Source: Acidobacteriota bacterium (GTDB lineage Bacteria; Acidobacteriota; Terriglobia; Acidiferrales; UBA7541). Taken from it: 64,000 bases of DNA. Both the position numbers and the translations under genes were made by a program. Shown here one piece after another: positions 51,199-60,661 of this stretch (positions within the stretch are counted from its first letter, which is position 1; each line of letters opens with the position of its first letter). Location of the stretch: positions 1-64,000 of the forward strand of contig JABCZK010000014.1 of the NCBI GenBank assembly GCA_013289695.1. The letters are read 5' to 3'. Below the pieces are notes generated by a model that was not told the DNA's origin, searched no databases, and saw nothing but the letters and a program-made list of their open reading frames with translations.

Positions 51199-52311
51199 CT
51201 AGCGGATTAACATGCAATCGCCATAACTGTAGAAGCGATATTCGGCTGCTACGGCGTGGCGATAGGCGCGGAGGACATTTTCTTGTCCGGCGAGCGTGGC
51301 TACGAGCGCTAGGAGACTGGATTGCGGGAGGTGGAAATTCGTGAGGAGCTGATTCACTACGCGGAGGGGCTTGCCGGGGTAGAGGAAAATCGCGGCTTCC
51401 GATTTTCCGGGGTTTAGAGCGCTGCTGCCGCGCTGCGCGGATTTTTCGGCGGCGTCTTCGAGGGCGCGGACTACTGTGGTGCCGACGGCGAGGATTGCTC
51501 TCGCTTCTTTTTGCGCTTGGGCGATTGCTTCCGCGGTGGCTGCGGAAATTTCGTAGGATTCGACGTGTATTTTGTGGTCTTCCAGGCGCTGCGTGCGGAC
51601 CGGCTCGAAGGTGCCGAGGCCGACGTCCAGTGTGATTTCTGCGATTTCGATGTTTCGCGCGCGGATGCGTTGCAGAATTTCCGGCGTGAAGTGCAGCCCC
51701 GCGGTGGGCGCGGCGACGGCGCTTCCCTCCCTCGCGTAGATGGTTTGATAGCGTTCGCGGTCGGCGGGCTCGTCGGCGCGTTTGATGTAGGGCGGCAACG
51801 GGATGTGCCCTAGGCGTGCTAGCGCTTCGTGGAAACCGGATTTCGAGGAGAAGCGCAAGACGCGCAGGCCGTAATCGCCGCGGCTTTCGGTTACGGCTTC
51901 CAGTTCAGGTCCACCATCGTGTGCGCGCTCGCCGAAAATAATTTTTTCGCCCACCGCGATTTTTCTGCCAGGGCGGACTAGAGTTTCCCAGGTGTCTGGC
52001 AAGAGTTGGCGGATGAGCAGGACCTCGATGGGGGTTCTTAGGTGTTCGTGGCGGGCGGGGTTGTGGATGCCGGGAGGCTCGGCATGAATTCCCACGCGAC
52101 GGCCAAAGAGGCGCGCGGGTAGGACGCGGGCGTTGTTGAGGATGATCAGTTCATCGCCGCGCAACAGGTCGGGAAATTCGCGGAAGTGGCGGTCGTCCCA
52201 CGCGCCGGTGATTTTATCGAGCAGCATCATGCGGGAGGCATCGCGCGCTGCCAGGGGACGCTGCGCGATGCGCTCTTGCGGCAGGTCGAAATTTAGTTCG
52301 TCGAGGTTCAT
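51199..52311 (-). CDS. queA: S-adenosylmethionine:tRNA ribosyltransferase-isomerase
   Basis: 370 residues from the ATG at 52311 (MNLDELNFDLPQERIAQRP, the usual N-terminus). Other QueA features are DDRHFREFPDLLRGDELIILNNARVLPARLFG, GSAVAAPTAGLHFT, and VGLGTFEPVRTQRLEDHKIHVE. It transfers the ribose part of SAM to 7-aminomethyl-7-deazaguanine in tRNA to make epoxyqueuosine. No other queuosine genes are nearby. It is divergent from the RlmI-like gene. Confidence 0.95.
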   Translation of the reverse strand: MNLDELNFDLPQERIAQRPLAARDASRMMLLDKITGAWDDRHFREFPDLLRGDELIILNNARVLPARLFGRRVGIHAEPPGIHNPARHEHLRTPIEVLLIRQLLPDTWETLVRPGRKIAVGEKIIFGERAHDGGPELEAVTESRGDYGLRVLRFSSKSGFHEALARLGHIPLPPYIKRADEPADRERYQTIYAREGSAVAAPTAGLHFTPEILQRIRARNIEIAEITLDVGLGTFEPVRTQRLEDHKIHVESYEISAATAEAIAQAQKEARAILAVGTTVVRALEDAAEKSAQRGSSALNPGKSEAAIFLYPGKPLRVVNQLLTNFHLPQSSLLALVATLAGQENVLRAYRHAVAAEYRFYSYGDCMLIR

Positions 52312-52376
52312 ACTAACGCGTGCCGGAAGCATTGTAGCGAATCCGTGGTCTAATCCTCGAACGTCAGGCGGGAAAC

Positions 52377-53543
52377 GTGGCTGAAGGGTCGGTAGTGATC
52401 AGTGCGCGCGGGGCGGAGCGGCTTCGCTCCGGGCATCCGTGGGTGTATCGCAGCGACGTGCGGTCGGCGCAGGCTGAGGCTGGGGCGATCGTGCGCGTTA
52501 TGGATGAACGCGGGCGATTTAACGGGCGCGCATTTTACAGCGACAAATCGCAAATCGCTGTGCGTTTGCTGACACAGGCAAACGTGCCGGTGGACCGCGC
52601 GTTTTTTGCGGAGCGGTTGCGGCGGGCCGCGGCCTATCGCGAGACGGTGGTCGAAAACACGGACGCGTACCGGCTGGTGCATGGCGAGGCGGACTTGCTG
52701 CCCTCGATTGTAATTGATCGGTATGGCGATTACCTGGTGGTGCAGACATTGAGCCAGGCATCGGAGCGACAGAAAGATTTGATTGTGGAGATTCTGGTGG
52801 AGCAATTTTCGCCGCAGGGGATTTTGGAGCGCAACGATCCGAAGGTGCGTTTGCTGGAAGGACTGCCGCAGAGCGTGAGCGTGCTGCATGGTGCGGTGCC
52901 GATGGAGATTTTGGCGAAGGAAAATGGGATTACGTTCGTGTATGACCTGGCAAAGGGACAAAAGACCGGGTCGTTCCTGGATCAACGCGAGAATCACTGG
53001 GCGGCGCGGCGGTATGCGTCGGGCGAGGTGCTGGATTGCTTCAGTTACCAAGGCGGGTTTGCGCTGACGATTGCGGATGAGTGCGAACACGTCGAGGCCG
53101 TGGACATGGGGGCGCCGGCGGTGCAGGCGGCGCGACGAAATCAGGAATCGAACGGGATCGCGAACGTGACGTTTCGCGAAGGGAACACATTTGACCTGTT
53201 GAAGGAGTATGACGAGGTAGGACGGCAATTCCAGATGGTGATTTTGGACCCTCCGGCGTTTGCGAAGAACCGCGACAGCCTGGAGGCGGCCACGCGCGGG
53301 TACAAGGAGATCAATCTGCGGGCGCTCAAGATTTTGCAGCCCGGAGGTTACCTGGTTACGTGTTCATGCTCGTACCACCTGAGTGAAGCGCTGTTCCTGC
53401 AATTGATTGCCGAGGCTGCCAACGACGCGAAGAAGACTGTGGTGATTGTAGAGAGGAGGACGCAGGCGCAGGATCATCCGATTCTGCTGACGATGCCAGA
53501 GACGCACTACCTTAAAGCGCTTATTCTAAGGGTATTAGAGTAA
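52377..53543 (+). CDS. RlmI-like class I rRNA methyltransferase
   Basis: 388 residues from a GTG. An N-terminal PUA domain (about 1-75: ISARGAERLRSGHPWVYRSDV) is followed by an EEHEE-like insert and a Rossmann methyltransferase domain with VLDCFSYQGGFALTIA (SAM-binding), and LDPPAFAKNRDSLEAATRGYKEINLRAL. The architecture and the DPPAFAK motif match RlmI (23S m5C1962) and its YccW relatives. The downstream CSYH segment holds the catalytic cysteine context. Confidence 0.9.
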   Translation: MAEGSVVISARGAERLRSGHPWVYRSDVRSAQAEAGAIVRVMDERGRFNGRAFYSDKSQIAVRLLTQANVPVDRAFFAERLRRAAAYRETVVENTDAYRLVHGEADLLPSIVIDRYGDYLVVQTLSQASERQKDLIVEILVEQFSPQGILERNDPKVRLLEGLPQSVSVLHGAVPMEILAKENGITFVYDLAKGQKTGSFLDQRENHWAARRYASGEVLDCFSYQGGFALTIADECEHVEAVDMGAPAVQAARRNQESNGIANVTFREGNTFDLLKEYDEVGRQFQMVILDPPAFAKNRDSLEAATRGYKEINLRALKILQPGGYLVTCSCSYHLSEALFLQLIAEAANDAKKTVVIVERRTQAQDHPILLTMPETHYLKALILRVLE

Positions 53544-53587
53544 ATATGGCTATCTATGTAACACAAAAATAAGGACATAACAAATAC

Positions 53588-53616
53588 TTGACAGTGTGAC
53601 GCGCATATTTTATTAT
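53588..53616 (+). promoter_or_regulatory. Consensus promoter of clpB in an AT-rich block
   Basis: A perfect TTGACA (53588-53593) is 17 bp from TATTAT (53611-53616). The surrounding 53544-53650 is much more AT-rich than the rest of the window and includes a second -10-like TAATAT. I see no CIRCE or HAIR repeat. The leader is about 95 nt and contains a small hairpin around 53653-53666. Confidence 0.75.
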
Positions 53617-53716
53617 CTGTTATAGCTAATATACTGAAATGACGCGACTAGAATGCGCTCGAACGCGAGTATCTTGCGGCCTTCGGTTCGCGTCAAACGC
53701 TGAGTAAGGTTACAAC

Positions 53717-56329
53717 ATGCTGAACTTTGACAAATTGACCGTAAAGGCCCAGCAGGCGCTGCAAGCAGCGCAGGAAATGGGCGGGCGCGAGGGGCAACAG
53801 CAAATCGAGCCATTGCATTTGCTCTGGGCGCTGGTGGCGCAGGGCGACGGCGTGGTACCGCCGCTGCTGGAGAAGCTGGGGGTGTCGCCGACCTCGCTGG
53901 CGAGCGAGATAGAAAAGCAGATCGCGCGGCTCCCGAAAGTCTCCGGCGTTTCGCAGCAGTATTTGAGCCCTGCGACCAACAAGGTCTTGGAAAGCGCCTT
54001 CGCTGAGGCGCAGCGTCTGAAGGACGAGTACGTTTCGACCGAACACATTCTCCTGGCGATTTCCGCGACGGAGAAAGATCCGGCGGGCCAGGCGCTGCTC
54101 CGCGCCGGCGCGAGCCACGACGCGATACTGCAAGCCATGGCGACGATTCGCGGCAGCCATCGTGTGACGTCGCAAAACCCCGAATCCACGTATCGCGCGC
54201 TGGAGCAGTACGGGCGCGACCTGACGGACCTGGCGCGGCGCGGCAAACTGGACCCGGTAATCGGGCGCGACGAAGAAATCCGGCGCGTGATGCAGATTCT
54301 GGCGCGGCGCACCAAAAATAACCCTGTGCTGATTGGCGAACCCGGCGTGGGTAAGACCGCGATCGTCGAGGGGCTCGCGAGCCGCATCGTTGCGGGCGAC
54401 GTTCCGGAGGTCCTGAAACCAAAGCGGATCGTTTCGCTGGATCTATCTGCGCTGGTGGCGGGAGCAAAATATCGCGGCGAATTCGAAGACCGGCTGAAAG
54501 CGGTGCTGAAGGAAGTCACCGAGTCTGACGGGCAAATTATTTTGTTCATCGACGAGCTGCACACGCTGGTAGGCGCGGGCGCGGCGGAAGGCTCGATGGA
54601 CGCTTCGAACATGCTGAAGCCGGCACTGGCGCGCGGAGAACTGCGAGCCATCGGCGCGACCACGCTGAACGAGTTCCGCAAGTACATCGAGAAAGATCCG
54701 GCCCTCGAGCGGCGCTTCCAGCCCGTATACGTGGGCGAACCTTCGGTGGAAGACACCATCGCGATTCTGCGCGGCTTGAAAGAGCGTTACGAAGTGCATC
54801 ACGGCGTGCGCATTAAGGATGCGGCGATCGTGACGGCGGCGATGCTCTCGCAGCGCTATATCACGGACAGGTTTTTGCCGGACAAGGCGATTGACCTCGT
54901 CGACGAGGCGGCCGCGGGGCTGCGCATGGAAATCGATTCCCTGCCGCAGGAAATTGATGTGATCGAACGGCGCATCATGCAGCTGGAAATCGAGCGGCAG
55001 GCACTGCGCAAGGAATCGGACGCGCACTCGCGCGAACGCGTCAAGCAAGTTGAAAAAGAGTTGAGCACGCTGCGCGAGCAATCGAACGCGCTGAAAGGCC
55101 GCTGGCAGACGGAGAAGGACGCGATTGGGCGCATCCGTAAGCAGAAGGAAGAGATTGATCGCCTGAAAACGGAAGAGCAGCGCTTCGAGCGCGCCGGCGA
55201 TCTTTCGAAGGTGGCCGAAATCCGTTACGGCAAGCTGGCTGCGGCGGAAAAAGAATTGCAGGCCGCGCAGAACAAGCTGGCGGATCTGCAAAAAGATCAC
55301 CCGATGCTGAAGGAAGAAGTCGGCGAAGAAGAAATCGCGAAAATCGTGAGCAAATGGACGGGAATTCCCGCGGGCCGCTTGTTGGAGGGTGAAGTCCAGA
55401 AGCTGGTGCACATGGAAGAGCGGCTGCGCGAGCGCGTGGTGGGACAGGAAGTGGCGCTCGAGAGCGTGGCGAATGCGATTCGGCGCAGCCGTTCGGGTTT
55501 GAGCGATCCGAACCGGCCCATCGGGTCGTTCCTGTTTTTGGGACCGACCGGTGTGGGCAAGACGGAACTGGCGCGCGCGGTAGCGGAATTTCTGTTCGAT
55601 GATGAACGCGCGATTGTGCGGCTGGATATGTCCGAGTATATGGAGAAACATTCCGTCGCGCGCATGATCGGTGCGCCTCCGGGGTATGTGGGTTACGACG
55701 AGGGCGGGCAATTGACGGAGCAAGTGCGGCGGCGTCCGTATTCCGTGGTCCTGCTGGATGAAATCGAGAAGGCGCACCCGGACGTCTTCAATGTGCTGCT
55801 GCAGATACTGGACGACGGCCGGCTGACGGACGGCCAAGGCCGCACCGTGGATTTTCGCAACAGCGTGATCATCATGACTTCGAACGTAGGCTCGACCGCG
55901 ATTTTCGATTTGATCGAAAACGACCCGAAAAAGGCGCGCGAGCAGGCCATGGCCGCGCTGCGGGAGATTTTCCGACCGGAATTCCTCAATCGCATCGATG
56001 ATATCGTGCTGTTCCGTCCGCTGGGCAAGGATCAGATCGAGCACATCATTGACCTGCAAATGCAGCACCTGGTGAAGCGGCTGGGCGAACGCCAGATCAC
56101 GTTGCACCTCACGGCGGCGGCGAAAGCTCTGCTGTTTGCCGAAGGTTACGACCCGGCTTATGGGGCGCGGCCGATGAAGCGGGCAATCCAGAGATTGATA
56201 CAGGATCCGCTGGCGATGAAGATCCTGGATGGCGAAGTGCATCCCGGCGATGATGTGAACGTGGATGTGGACGCGAAGACGGGCGAGATGAAATTTGCGC
56301 GGAAGGCCGCGAAGGCAGGCGCCGCCTGA
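53717..56329 (+). CDS. clpB: Protein-disaggregating chaperone ClpB
   Basis: 870 residues, full length. It has an N-terminal Clp repeat domain (1-145), AAA1 with Walker A GEPGVGKT (207-214), the coiled-coil M-domain (about 400-530, rich in Glu/Lys/Arg) and AAA2 with Walker A GPTGVGKT (about 611-618), sensor [17 protein letters not shown] and a C-terminal domain. It is a cytosolic hexamer working with DnaK to rescue aggregated proteins. The M-domain rules out ClpA/ClpC. htpX follows after 32 bp, so both are likely co-induced by heat stress. Confidence 0.97.
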   Translation: MLNFDKLTVKAQQALQAAQEMGGREGQQQIEPLHLLWALVAQGDGVVPPLLEKLGVSPTSLASEIEKQIARLPKVSGVSQQYLSPATNKVLESAFAEAQRLKDEYVSTEHILLAISATEKDPAGQALLRAGASHDAILQAMATIRGSHRVTSQNPESTYRALEQYGRDLTDLARRGKLDPVIGRDEEIRRVMQILARRTKNNPVLIGEPGVGKTAIVEGLASRIVAGDVPEVLKPKRIVSLDLSALVAGAKYRGEFEDRLKAVLKEVTESDGQIILFIDELHTLVGAGAAEGSMDASNMLKPALARGELRAIGATTLNEFRKYIEKDPALERRFQPVYVGEPSVEDTIAILRGLKERYEVHHGVRIKDAAIVTAAMLSQRYITDRFLPDKAIDLVDEAAAGLRMEIDSLPQEIDVIERRIMQLEIERQALRKESDAHSRERVKQVEKELSTLREQSNALKGRWQTEKDAIGRIRKQKEEIDRLKTEEQRFERAGDLSKVAEIRYGKLAAAEKELQAAQNKLADLQKDHPMLKEEVGEEEIAKIVSKWTGIPAGRLLEGEVQKLVHMEERLRERVVGQEVALESVANAIRRSRSGLSDPNRPIGSFLFLGPTGVGKTELARAVAEFLFDDERAIVRLDMSEYMEKHSVARMIGAPPGYVGYDEGGQLTEQVRRRPYSVVLLDEIEKAHPDVFNVLLQILDDGRLTDGQGRTVDFRNSVIIMTSNVGSTAIFDLIENDPKKAREQAMAALREIFRPEFLNRIDDIVLFRPLGKDQIEHIIDLQMQHLVKRLGERQITLHLTAAAKALLFAEGYDPAYGARPMKRAIQRLIQDPLAMKILDGEVHPGDDVNVDVDAKTGEMKFARKAAKAGAA

Positions 56330-56361
56330 TTGGATTTATCGGGCGCCAAGGCTGAATACCA

Positions 56362-57213
56362 ATGAAGACTCTGAAGACTGCATTTCTGCTGACGGCATTG
56401 ACGCTACTGTTGCTGTTTATCGGCGAAGCGCTGGGCGGATCGAATGGCATGACGATCGCGCTGCTCGTTGCGGTGCTGATGAACGGCGGAGCGTATTTTT
56501 TCTCGGACAAGATTGCGCTGAAATCCAGTGGGGCGGTGCCGATCAGCCGTGAGGAATCGCCGCGATTGTATGCGGTGATGGAGCGACTTGCGGCCAAGGC
56601 AAATTTGCCGATGCCGAAGATGTATATGATTCCGCAGGCTGCGCCCAACGCGTTTGCCACGGGGCGCAATCCGAGCCACGCGTCGGTGGCAGTGACACAG
56701 GGGCTGCTGGAAATCATGAACGACGACGAGCTGGAAGGCGTGATCGCGCACGAGCTTTCGCATGTGCGGAATTACGACATTCTCACGTCGTCGGTGGCGG
56801 CCACTTTGGCCGGCGCTATCACATGGATCGGACATATGGGCCGCTGGGGAATCATGCTGGGCGGTTATGGCGGCGGTGGGCGCAACCGCAGCGGCGGGAT
56901 TGGTGCGCTTTTGATGCTGATTCTTGCGCCGTTTGCGGCTTTGTTGCTACAGCTGGGGATTTCGCGGCAGCGCGAATATCAGGCTGACGCTTCCGGCGTG
57001 CAGATGATTGGACATGCGAATGGATTGATCAGCGCACTGGAAAAATTGGGCGCTTACAACAAGAAGATTCCGATGGATATTCCGCAGTCTACTTCCGCGC
57101 TCTGCATCGTGCAGCCTTTGTCGCCGGGGCAATTGTTTTCGGGGTTGTTCAGTACGCATCCGCCGCTTGCGGATCGGATTGCGGAATTGCGGAACATGAC
57201 GATTACGCGCTAA
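56362..57213 (+). CDS. htpX: Membrane zinc metalloprotease HtpX
   Basis: 283 residues, M48 family. Membrane segments (about 5-22, 30-47, and two in the 145-195 region) flank the catalytic HELSH motif (His130, Glu131, His134), with the third ligand in REYQADASGVQM. It degrades misfolded inner-membrane proteins together with FtsH. It lies 32 bp behind clpB, forming a proteostasis pair. AAGG lies upstream of the ATG. Confidence 0.94.
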   Translation: MKTLKTAFLLTALTLLLLFIGEALGGSNGMTIALLVAVLMNGGAYFFSDKIALKSSGAVPISREESPRLYAVMERLAAKANLPMPKMYMIPQAAPNAFATGRNPSHASVAVTQGLLEIMNDDELEGVIAHELSHVRNYDILTSSVAATLAGAITWIGHMGRWGIMLGGYGGGGRNRSGGIGALLMLILAPFAALLLQLGISRQREYQADASGVQMIGHANGLISALEKLGAYNKKIPMDIPQSTSALCIVQPLSPGQLFSGLFSTHPPLADRIAELRNMTITR

Positions 57214-57297
57214 CGGGCGTTCGCTGCGTTGGAGTTCGATCCCTGATGGTTGGCTAGTACAACAGCGATGGCGCGCTGCAGTGCGCAGCTACCCGTC

Positions 57298-57438
57298 GAT
57301 CCCGCAGTGCGGGATCTCAGGATGAATCGCCCTGCAGGGCGGTCCACAAATTCAACGGCAAAGTCAATGTCGAACCGCCGAAACGCGTGCTGCGTGGAGC
57401 GGGCACGGCTCGCCTGCGGCGGGTAGCCATGCCGTGCC
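57298..57438. repeat. Cluster of three palindromes in the htpX downstream gap
   Basis: GATCCCGCA/TGCGGGATC (57298-57316), the perfect CGCCCTGCAGGGCG (57328-57341) and GGCACGGC/GCCGTGCC (57402-57409 with 57431-57438) sit in the roughly 500-bp gap before the coiled-coil gene (57214-57729). They may help terminate htpX transcription. I find no gene in this gap. Confidence 0.6.
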
Positions 57439-57729
57439 TCTACGACGGCGCGATCAACGGCAACGTCAAGCGTGCACCCTCCATGCCAGGACTAGTACTT
57501 CGGCGGGGCTGGGCCACATGGTAGTGCCTATTTTCTTCCACCACGCAGAAATGTTACTGACACGTAAAATTTGCAGGGGCGAAAGCGCGCGAAGCGTCGT
57601 CCTCGGCGCCTCTGGACTACCGTAACACCATTATTATCAGCTGATTACGGCCGCGGGGCGCACGATTCCACTTTGGTTCTCGATTTGCACTTCCCCACGA
57701 CGCAAGGGATTTCCGGAGGAGCGAAAAAC

Positions 57730-58584
57730 ATGAGTGAAGAACGACAGGACGTAGTGATCGCAGACGAAGCCACCGCGCCGCGCTGGGTGGGGATCGTCGT
57801 GGTTGCTCTCGCGGTAGTCTCACTGGTAGCACTCGGTGCAGGCTGGACCGCATCCACGCGCTCGAAAGAACTCGAGCAATCTTTGGCGACACAGGCGCAA
57901 CAGTTCAAGCAGAACGATGACGTAATCAGCCAGCGACTGGCGAAAGCGGAAGACACCAACGCGCAACTCCAAGGCGAGTTGAGCGTGGTGACCGACAAGA
58001 TGAAGCTGACCGAGGGCGAGCTTTCCAAGGCGCGCTCGCAGGCCAAGAAAATCAAGGCAGACGACGCCAAGGAACTAGCGGAGATGCAGAATCAGACGAA
58101 CGCGCAACTCGCGACCAAGGCGAGCGTTGATGACGTGAACAAAATCGGCACGGACGTCAACGGCGTGAAGACCGACCTCGACGCCACCAAGAACAACTTG
58201 CAGATGGCCCGGGGCGAATTCGGCACGCTGATCGCGCGCAACCACGACGAAGTGGAAGAACTTCGCCGCTTGGGCGAGCGTGATTACTACGAGTTTACCA
58301 TTGACAAGAAGAACTCGCGCGAGAAGGTCGGCAATCTGATGGTGGAGCTGCACGCTACGAATCTGAAGAAGAGCCAGTACGGCGTCACGATCTTTGTTGA
58401 CGACCAGCGCCATGACAAGAGGAACCTGACGGCCAACGAGCCTCTGTACTTCTTCGAAAGTGGCGCACGCGCTCCGCTGGAGTTCGTGGTGAACCAGGTG
58501 GGCAAGGACAAGATCACGGGATACTTGAGCGTGCCGAAGGCGAATTCGACGCACGCGCAGGCCGCTACCTCCGGCGGCAACTAA
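57730..58584 (+). CDS. Membrane-anchored coiled-coil protein of unknown function
   Basis: 284 residues from the ATG at 57730 with GGAGGAG upstream. It has a short acidic N-terminus, one membrane helix (about 19-41, WVGIVVVALAVVSLVALGAG), a long coiled coil (about 45-170, rich in Gln/Lys/Glu, with the regular AEDTNAQLQGELSVVTDKMK), and a globular C-terminal domain (about 185-275) with RNHDEVEELRRLGERDYYEF and VFVDDQRHDKRNLTANEPLYFF-type strands. The domain type is not recognised. A strong terminator follows. Confidence 0.75.
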   Translation: MSEERQDVVIADEATAPRWVGIVVVALAVVSLVALGAGWTASTRSKELEQSLATQAQQFKQNDDVISQRLAKAEDTNAQLQGELSVVTDKMKLTEGELSKARSQAKKIKADDAKELAEMQNQTNAQLATKASVDDVNKIGTDVNGVKTDLDATKNNLQMARGEFGTLIARNHDEVEELRRLGERDYYEFTIDKKNSREKVGNLMVELHATNLKKSQYGVTIFVDDQRHDKRNLTANEPLYFFESGARAPLEFVVNQVGKDKITGYLSVPKANSTHAQAATSGGN

Positions 58585-58640
58585 CGCATCACCACGGAAC
58601 GAGCCACTCCCTAGCGGGTTTGACTCGCTTCACCGCAGCA

Positions 58641-58677
58641 AAAAGAGGGGCGCTCCCACGGGCGTCCCTCTTTTTTT
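58641..58677. terminator. Bidirectional intrinsic terminator
   Basis: Arms AAAGAGGG (58642-58649) plus CGC and GCG plus CCCTCTTT (58666-58673) form a strong stem with T-runs on both strands (58671-58677 on plus, the A-run at 58640-58644 on minus). It serves the coiled-coil gene and the small basic gene facing it. Confidence 0.9.
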
Positions 58678-58679
58678 GT

Positions 58680-58850
58680 TCATTCGGCCTTTTTCAGAGC
58701 GCGATTCTTGCGGCTCAAGAACTTCTTGGCGAGTGCGGGGAGCTTGTCGTGCGGCAGTTTGCCTTGTTCGTACAACTTCACCTTCGCCTTGGCGGTCTTG
58801 CGGCGGCGGCGTTGCCTCTTCTGAGCCACGTATCTCTTGTCGTAAGACAT
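58680..58850 (-). CDS. Very small, highly basic protein
   Basis: 56 residues with a GGGAGG ribosome site 6-7 nt from its ATG. The sequence is extremely basic (SYDKRYVAQKRQRRRRKTAK, ending FLSRKNRALKKAE), with 20 or so Lys/Arg, suggesting nucleic-acid or ribosome binding. Terminator and ribosome site both support it as a real gene. No family recognised; it is not an obvious ribosomal protein. Confidence 0.75.
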   Translation of the reverse strand: MSYDKRYVAQKRQRRRRKTAKAKVKLYEQGKLPHDKLPALAKKFLSRKNRALKKAE

Positions 58851-58955
58851 CCAATTCCTCCCAATAAGTTGCGCCCCATGATTGTAGCGGACTAGGAAAA
58901 GGATGCAAGGCTGGGCGCTGATTTTAGGGCTGAGTTCAAGTAGCATGGACTGGCT

Positions 58956-60131
58956 ATGACGGCCATCGCAATCTACGCAGGGCGCATACTGACGCCGCAA
59001 GAAGAACTCGTTAACAATGTGATCGTGGTCGAAGGTGGGCGCATCACGGCCATCGGCAACCGCGACGAAGTGCATATTCCGCCGGGCGCGAAGGATTATG
59101 TGGCGCCGGGAATGACGGTGGTTCCCGGATTTGTGGACGTGCACATCCACGGCGCCGGCGGACACGACGTAATGGAGGCGACGCCGGAGGCGCTGGACGC
59201 GATCACCGCCACGGTGGCGCGCTTTGGAACTACGTCCATTGTGGCTACGACGGTTACGGCACCGGTCGAGGATACTTGCCGCAGCCTGGAAGGCATCGCG
59301 CAATATGTGCGCAGCCACGAGAAGACGGAAGAGAATGCGCGCGCGGCAGCGGAAATCGTGGGTGTTCACTTGGAAGGACCGTTCATCAATAAGGCGCGGC
59401 GCGGGGTGCATCCGGCGGAATCGATTGCGCCGCCTTCGATTGAAGTGCTGGAAAAATTTCGGGCGGCTGCAGATGGACTGGTGCGCATCGTCACGGTAGC
59501 CCCGGAGATTCCTGGCGCGCTGGAATTGATTGCGAACTCGGTGGCGGGCGGGCTAGTGGTCGCGGTGGGACACACCGATGCGGACTATGACCAGGCGCGT
59601 GCAGCGTTTAACGCGGGAGCGCGACACGCGGTACACGTTTACAACGCGATGCGGCCGTTTACGCATCGCGATCCAGGCGTGATCAGCGCCATCATGACGG
59701 ACACGGAAGTGACCGCGGAAATCATCGCCGATGGCGTGCACGTCGCGGGGCCGGCGATTCAGGTGCTAGTGGGGACCAAGGGATTCGACACGGTGCTGCT
59801 GGTGAGCGACGGAACGTCCGCGACGGGCATGCGCGACGGAAAATACCGCTTGGGAAATTTTGAGGTGACCGTGAAAGACGGCGTGTGCCGGAACTCGGAA
59901 GGGAAACTAGCGGGCAGCACGCTGACGCTCGACCGCGCGCTGCGATACATGGTGGAAGTGGGCGTGCCGTTTGTGGATGCGCTACGCATGGCGACGATTC
60001 TGCCGGCGCGGCGGTTGGGTTTGGCGGGGAAGAAAGGAATTTTGGCGATTGGCAGCGATGCGGATTTGGTGGTTCTGACGCCGGATCTGCATGTGGCTGG
60101 AGTGATGACTCGCGGCGTGGGACTCACCTAA
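58956..60131 (+). CDS. nagA: N-acetylglucosamine-6-phosphate deacetylase
   Basis: 391 residues, amidohydrolase fold. Metal and catalytic residues: His63 and His65 (DVHIHGAGG), Glu140 (HLEGPF), His206 (VGHTDA), His227 (HAVHVYNAM) and catalytic Asp285 (VSDGTSATGM). It converts GlcNAc-6-phosphate to glucosamine-6-phosphate in amino-sugar recycling. No other nag genes are in the window. The gene stands alone between the basic-protein gene and the interrupted nucleotidyltransferase. Confidence 0.95.
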   Translation: MTAIAIYAGRILTPQEELVNNVIVVEGGRITAIGNRDEVHIPPGAKDYVAPGMTVVPGFVDVHIHGAGGHDVMEATPEALDAITATVARFGTTSIVATTVTAPVEDTCRSLEGIAQYVRSHEKTEENARAAAEIVGVHLEGPFINKARRGVHPAESIAPPSIEVLEKFRAAADGLVRIVTVAPEIPGALELIANSVAGGLVVAVGHTDADYDQARAAFNAGARHAVHVYNAMRPFTHRDPGVISAIMTDTEVTAEIIADGVHVAGPAIQVLVGTKGFDTVLLVSDGTSATGMRDGKYRLGNFEVTVKDGVCRNSEGKLAGSTLTLDRALRYMVEVGVPFVDALRMATILPARRLGLAGKKGILAIGSDADLVVLTPDLHVAGVMTRGVGLT

Positions 60132-60148
60132 CGCAGCACCCCTTCTTC

Positions 60149-60661
60149 ATGCGATTGGAGATTTTGCAAGTGATCTCGACCGCACCAGATTTCACGCAGT
60201 ATGGCTTCTCTTACCCAAGCAATCTGATTCAAGCCTTCAGCGGCCGTTCGCAGCTGCACGGGGCGAAGGTTGACGGAACTGACGATCCAGATTGGTACGG
60301 GGTGTTCATCGAACCTCCTGAAAAGATGATTGGACTGGAGCGTGATGAGCATTTTGTTTTTACAACGGGAGACAAAGAAGGCGGCAACGACCCACGGGAC
60401 GTGGAGGTGTGTCTCTATTCGTTGCGGAAGTGGGCGGGCATGGCGGCTAAGGGGAATCCTTCAGCGCTCCACCTTGTTTTTGCCGCCGAAGAGTTTTCCA
60501 CCAGGTGGCGGCAAACGATTCGCGAGAATCGCAATCTGTTTGCTTCCAAGCAGCACCTAACTCCGTTCATAAAATTCGCCGACGATCCGATGGATCGATT
60601 GCTCGGCCGGAAGGGACAGCAGAATATTCATCGCGCGGCGTTGCAGGAGGCGCACGGGTAG
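60149..60661 (+). CDS. Nucleotidyltransferase (RlaP/PF10127-like), N-terminal part before an in-frame TAG
   Basis: 170 residues to TAG at 60659-60661. It has a polymerase-beta-like site GRSQLHGAKVDGTDDPDW (Asp46, Asp48), YGVFIEPPEKMIGLE and the family segment LYSLRKWAGMAAKGNPSALHLVF. Members of this family are predicted RNA or DNA nucleotidyltransferases. The frame stays open after the TAG for 93 more codons with family-like sequence, so the gene is interrupted by a single nonsense codon. No ribosome site before the ATG is obvious. Confidence 0.75.
   Translation: MRLEILQVISTAPDFTQYGFSYPSNLIQAFSGRSQLHGAKVDGTDDPDWYGVFIEPPEKMIGLERDEHFVFTTGDKEGGNDPRDVEVCLYSLRKWAGMAAKGNPSALHLVFAAEEFSTRWRQTIRENRNLFASKQHLTPFIKFADDPMDRLLGRKGQQNIHRAALQEAHG

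Noticed and set aside
53544..53716. CIRCE or HAIR operator before clpB
   Set aside because: No TTAGCACTC/GAGTGCTAA or CTTGAGT/ACTCAAG inverted repeat is present.
54443..56242. A 599-codon frame antisense to clpB
   Set aside because: Shadow of clpB, rich in His/Arg/Gln, with no family signature.
23708..60661. Genome-wide reassignment of TAG as a sense codon
   Set aside because: Several intact genes here (bioY, the SnoaL-like gene, the TIM-barrel isomerase, ddl, the radical SAM and CPBP genes) end in TAG at the family-expected length, so TAG is a normal stop.
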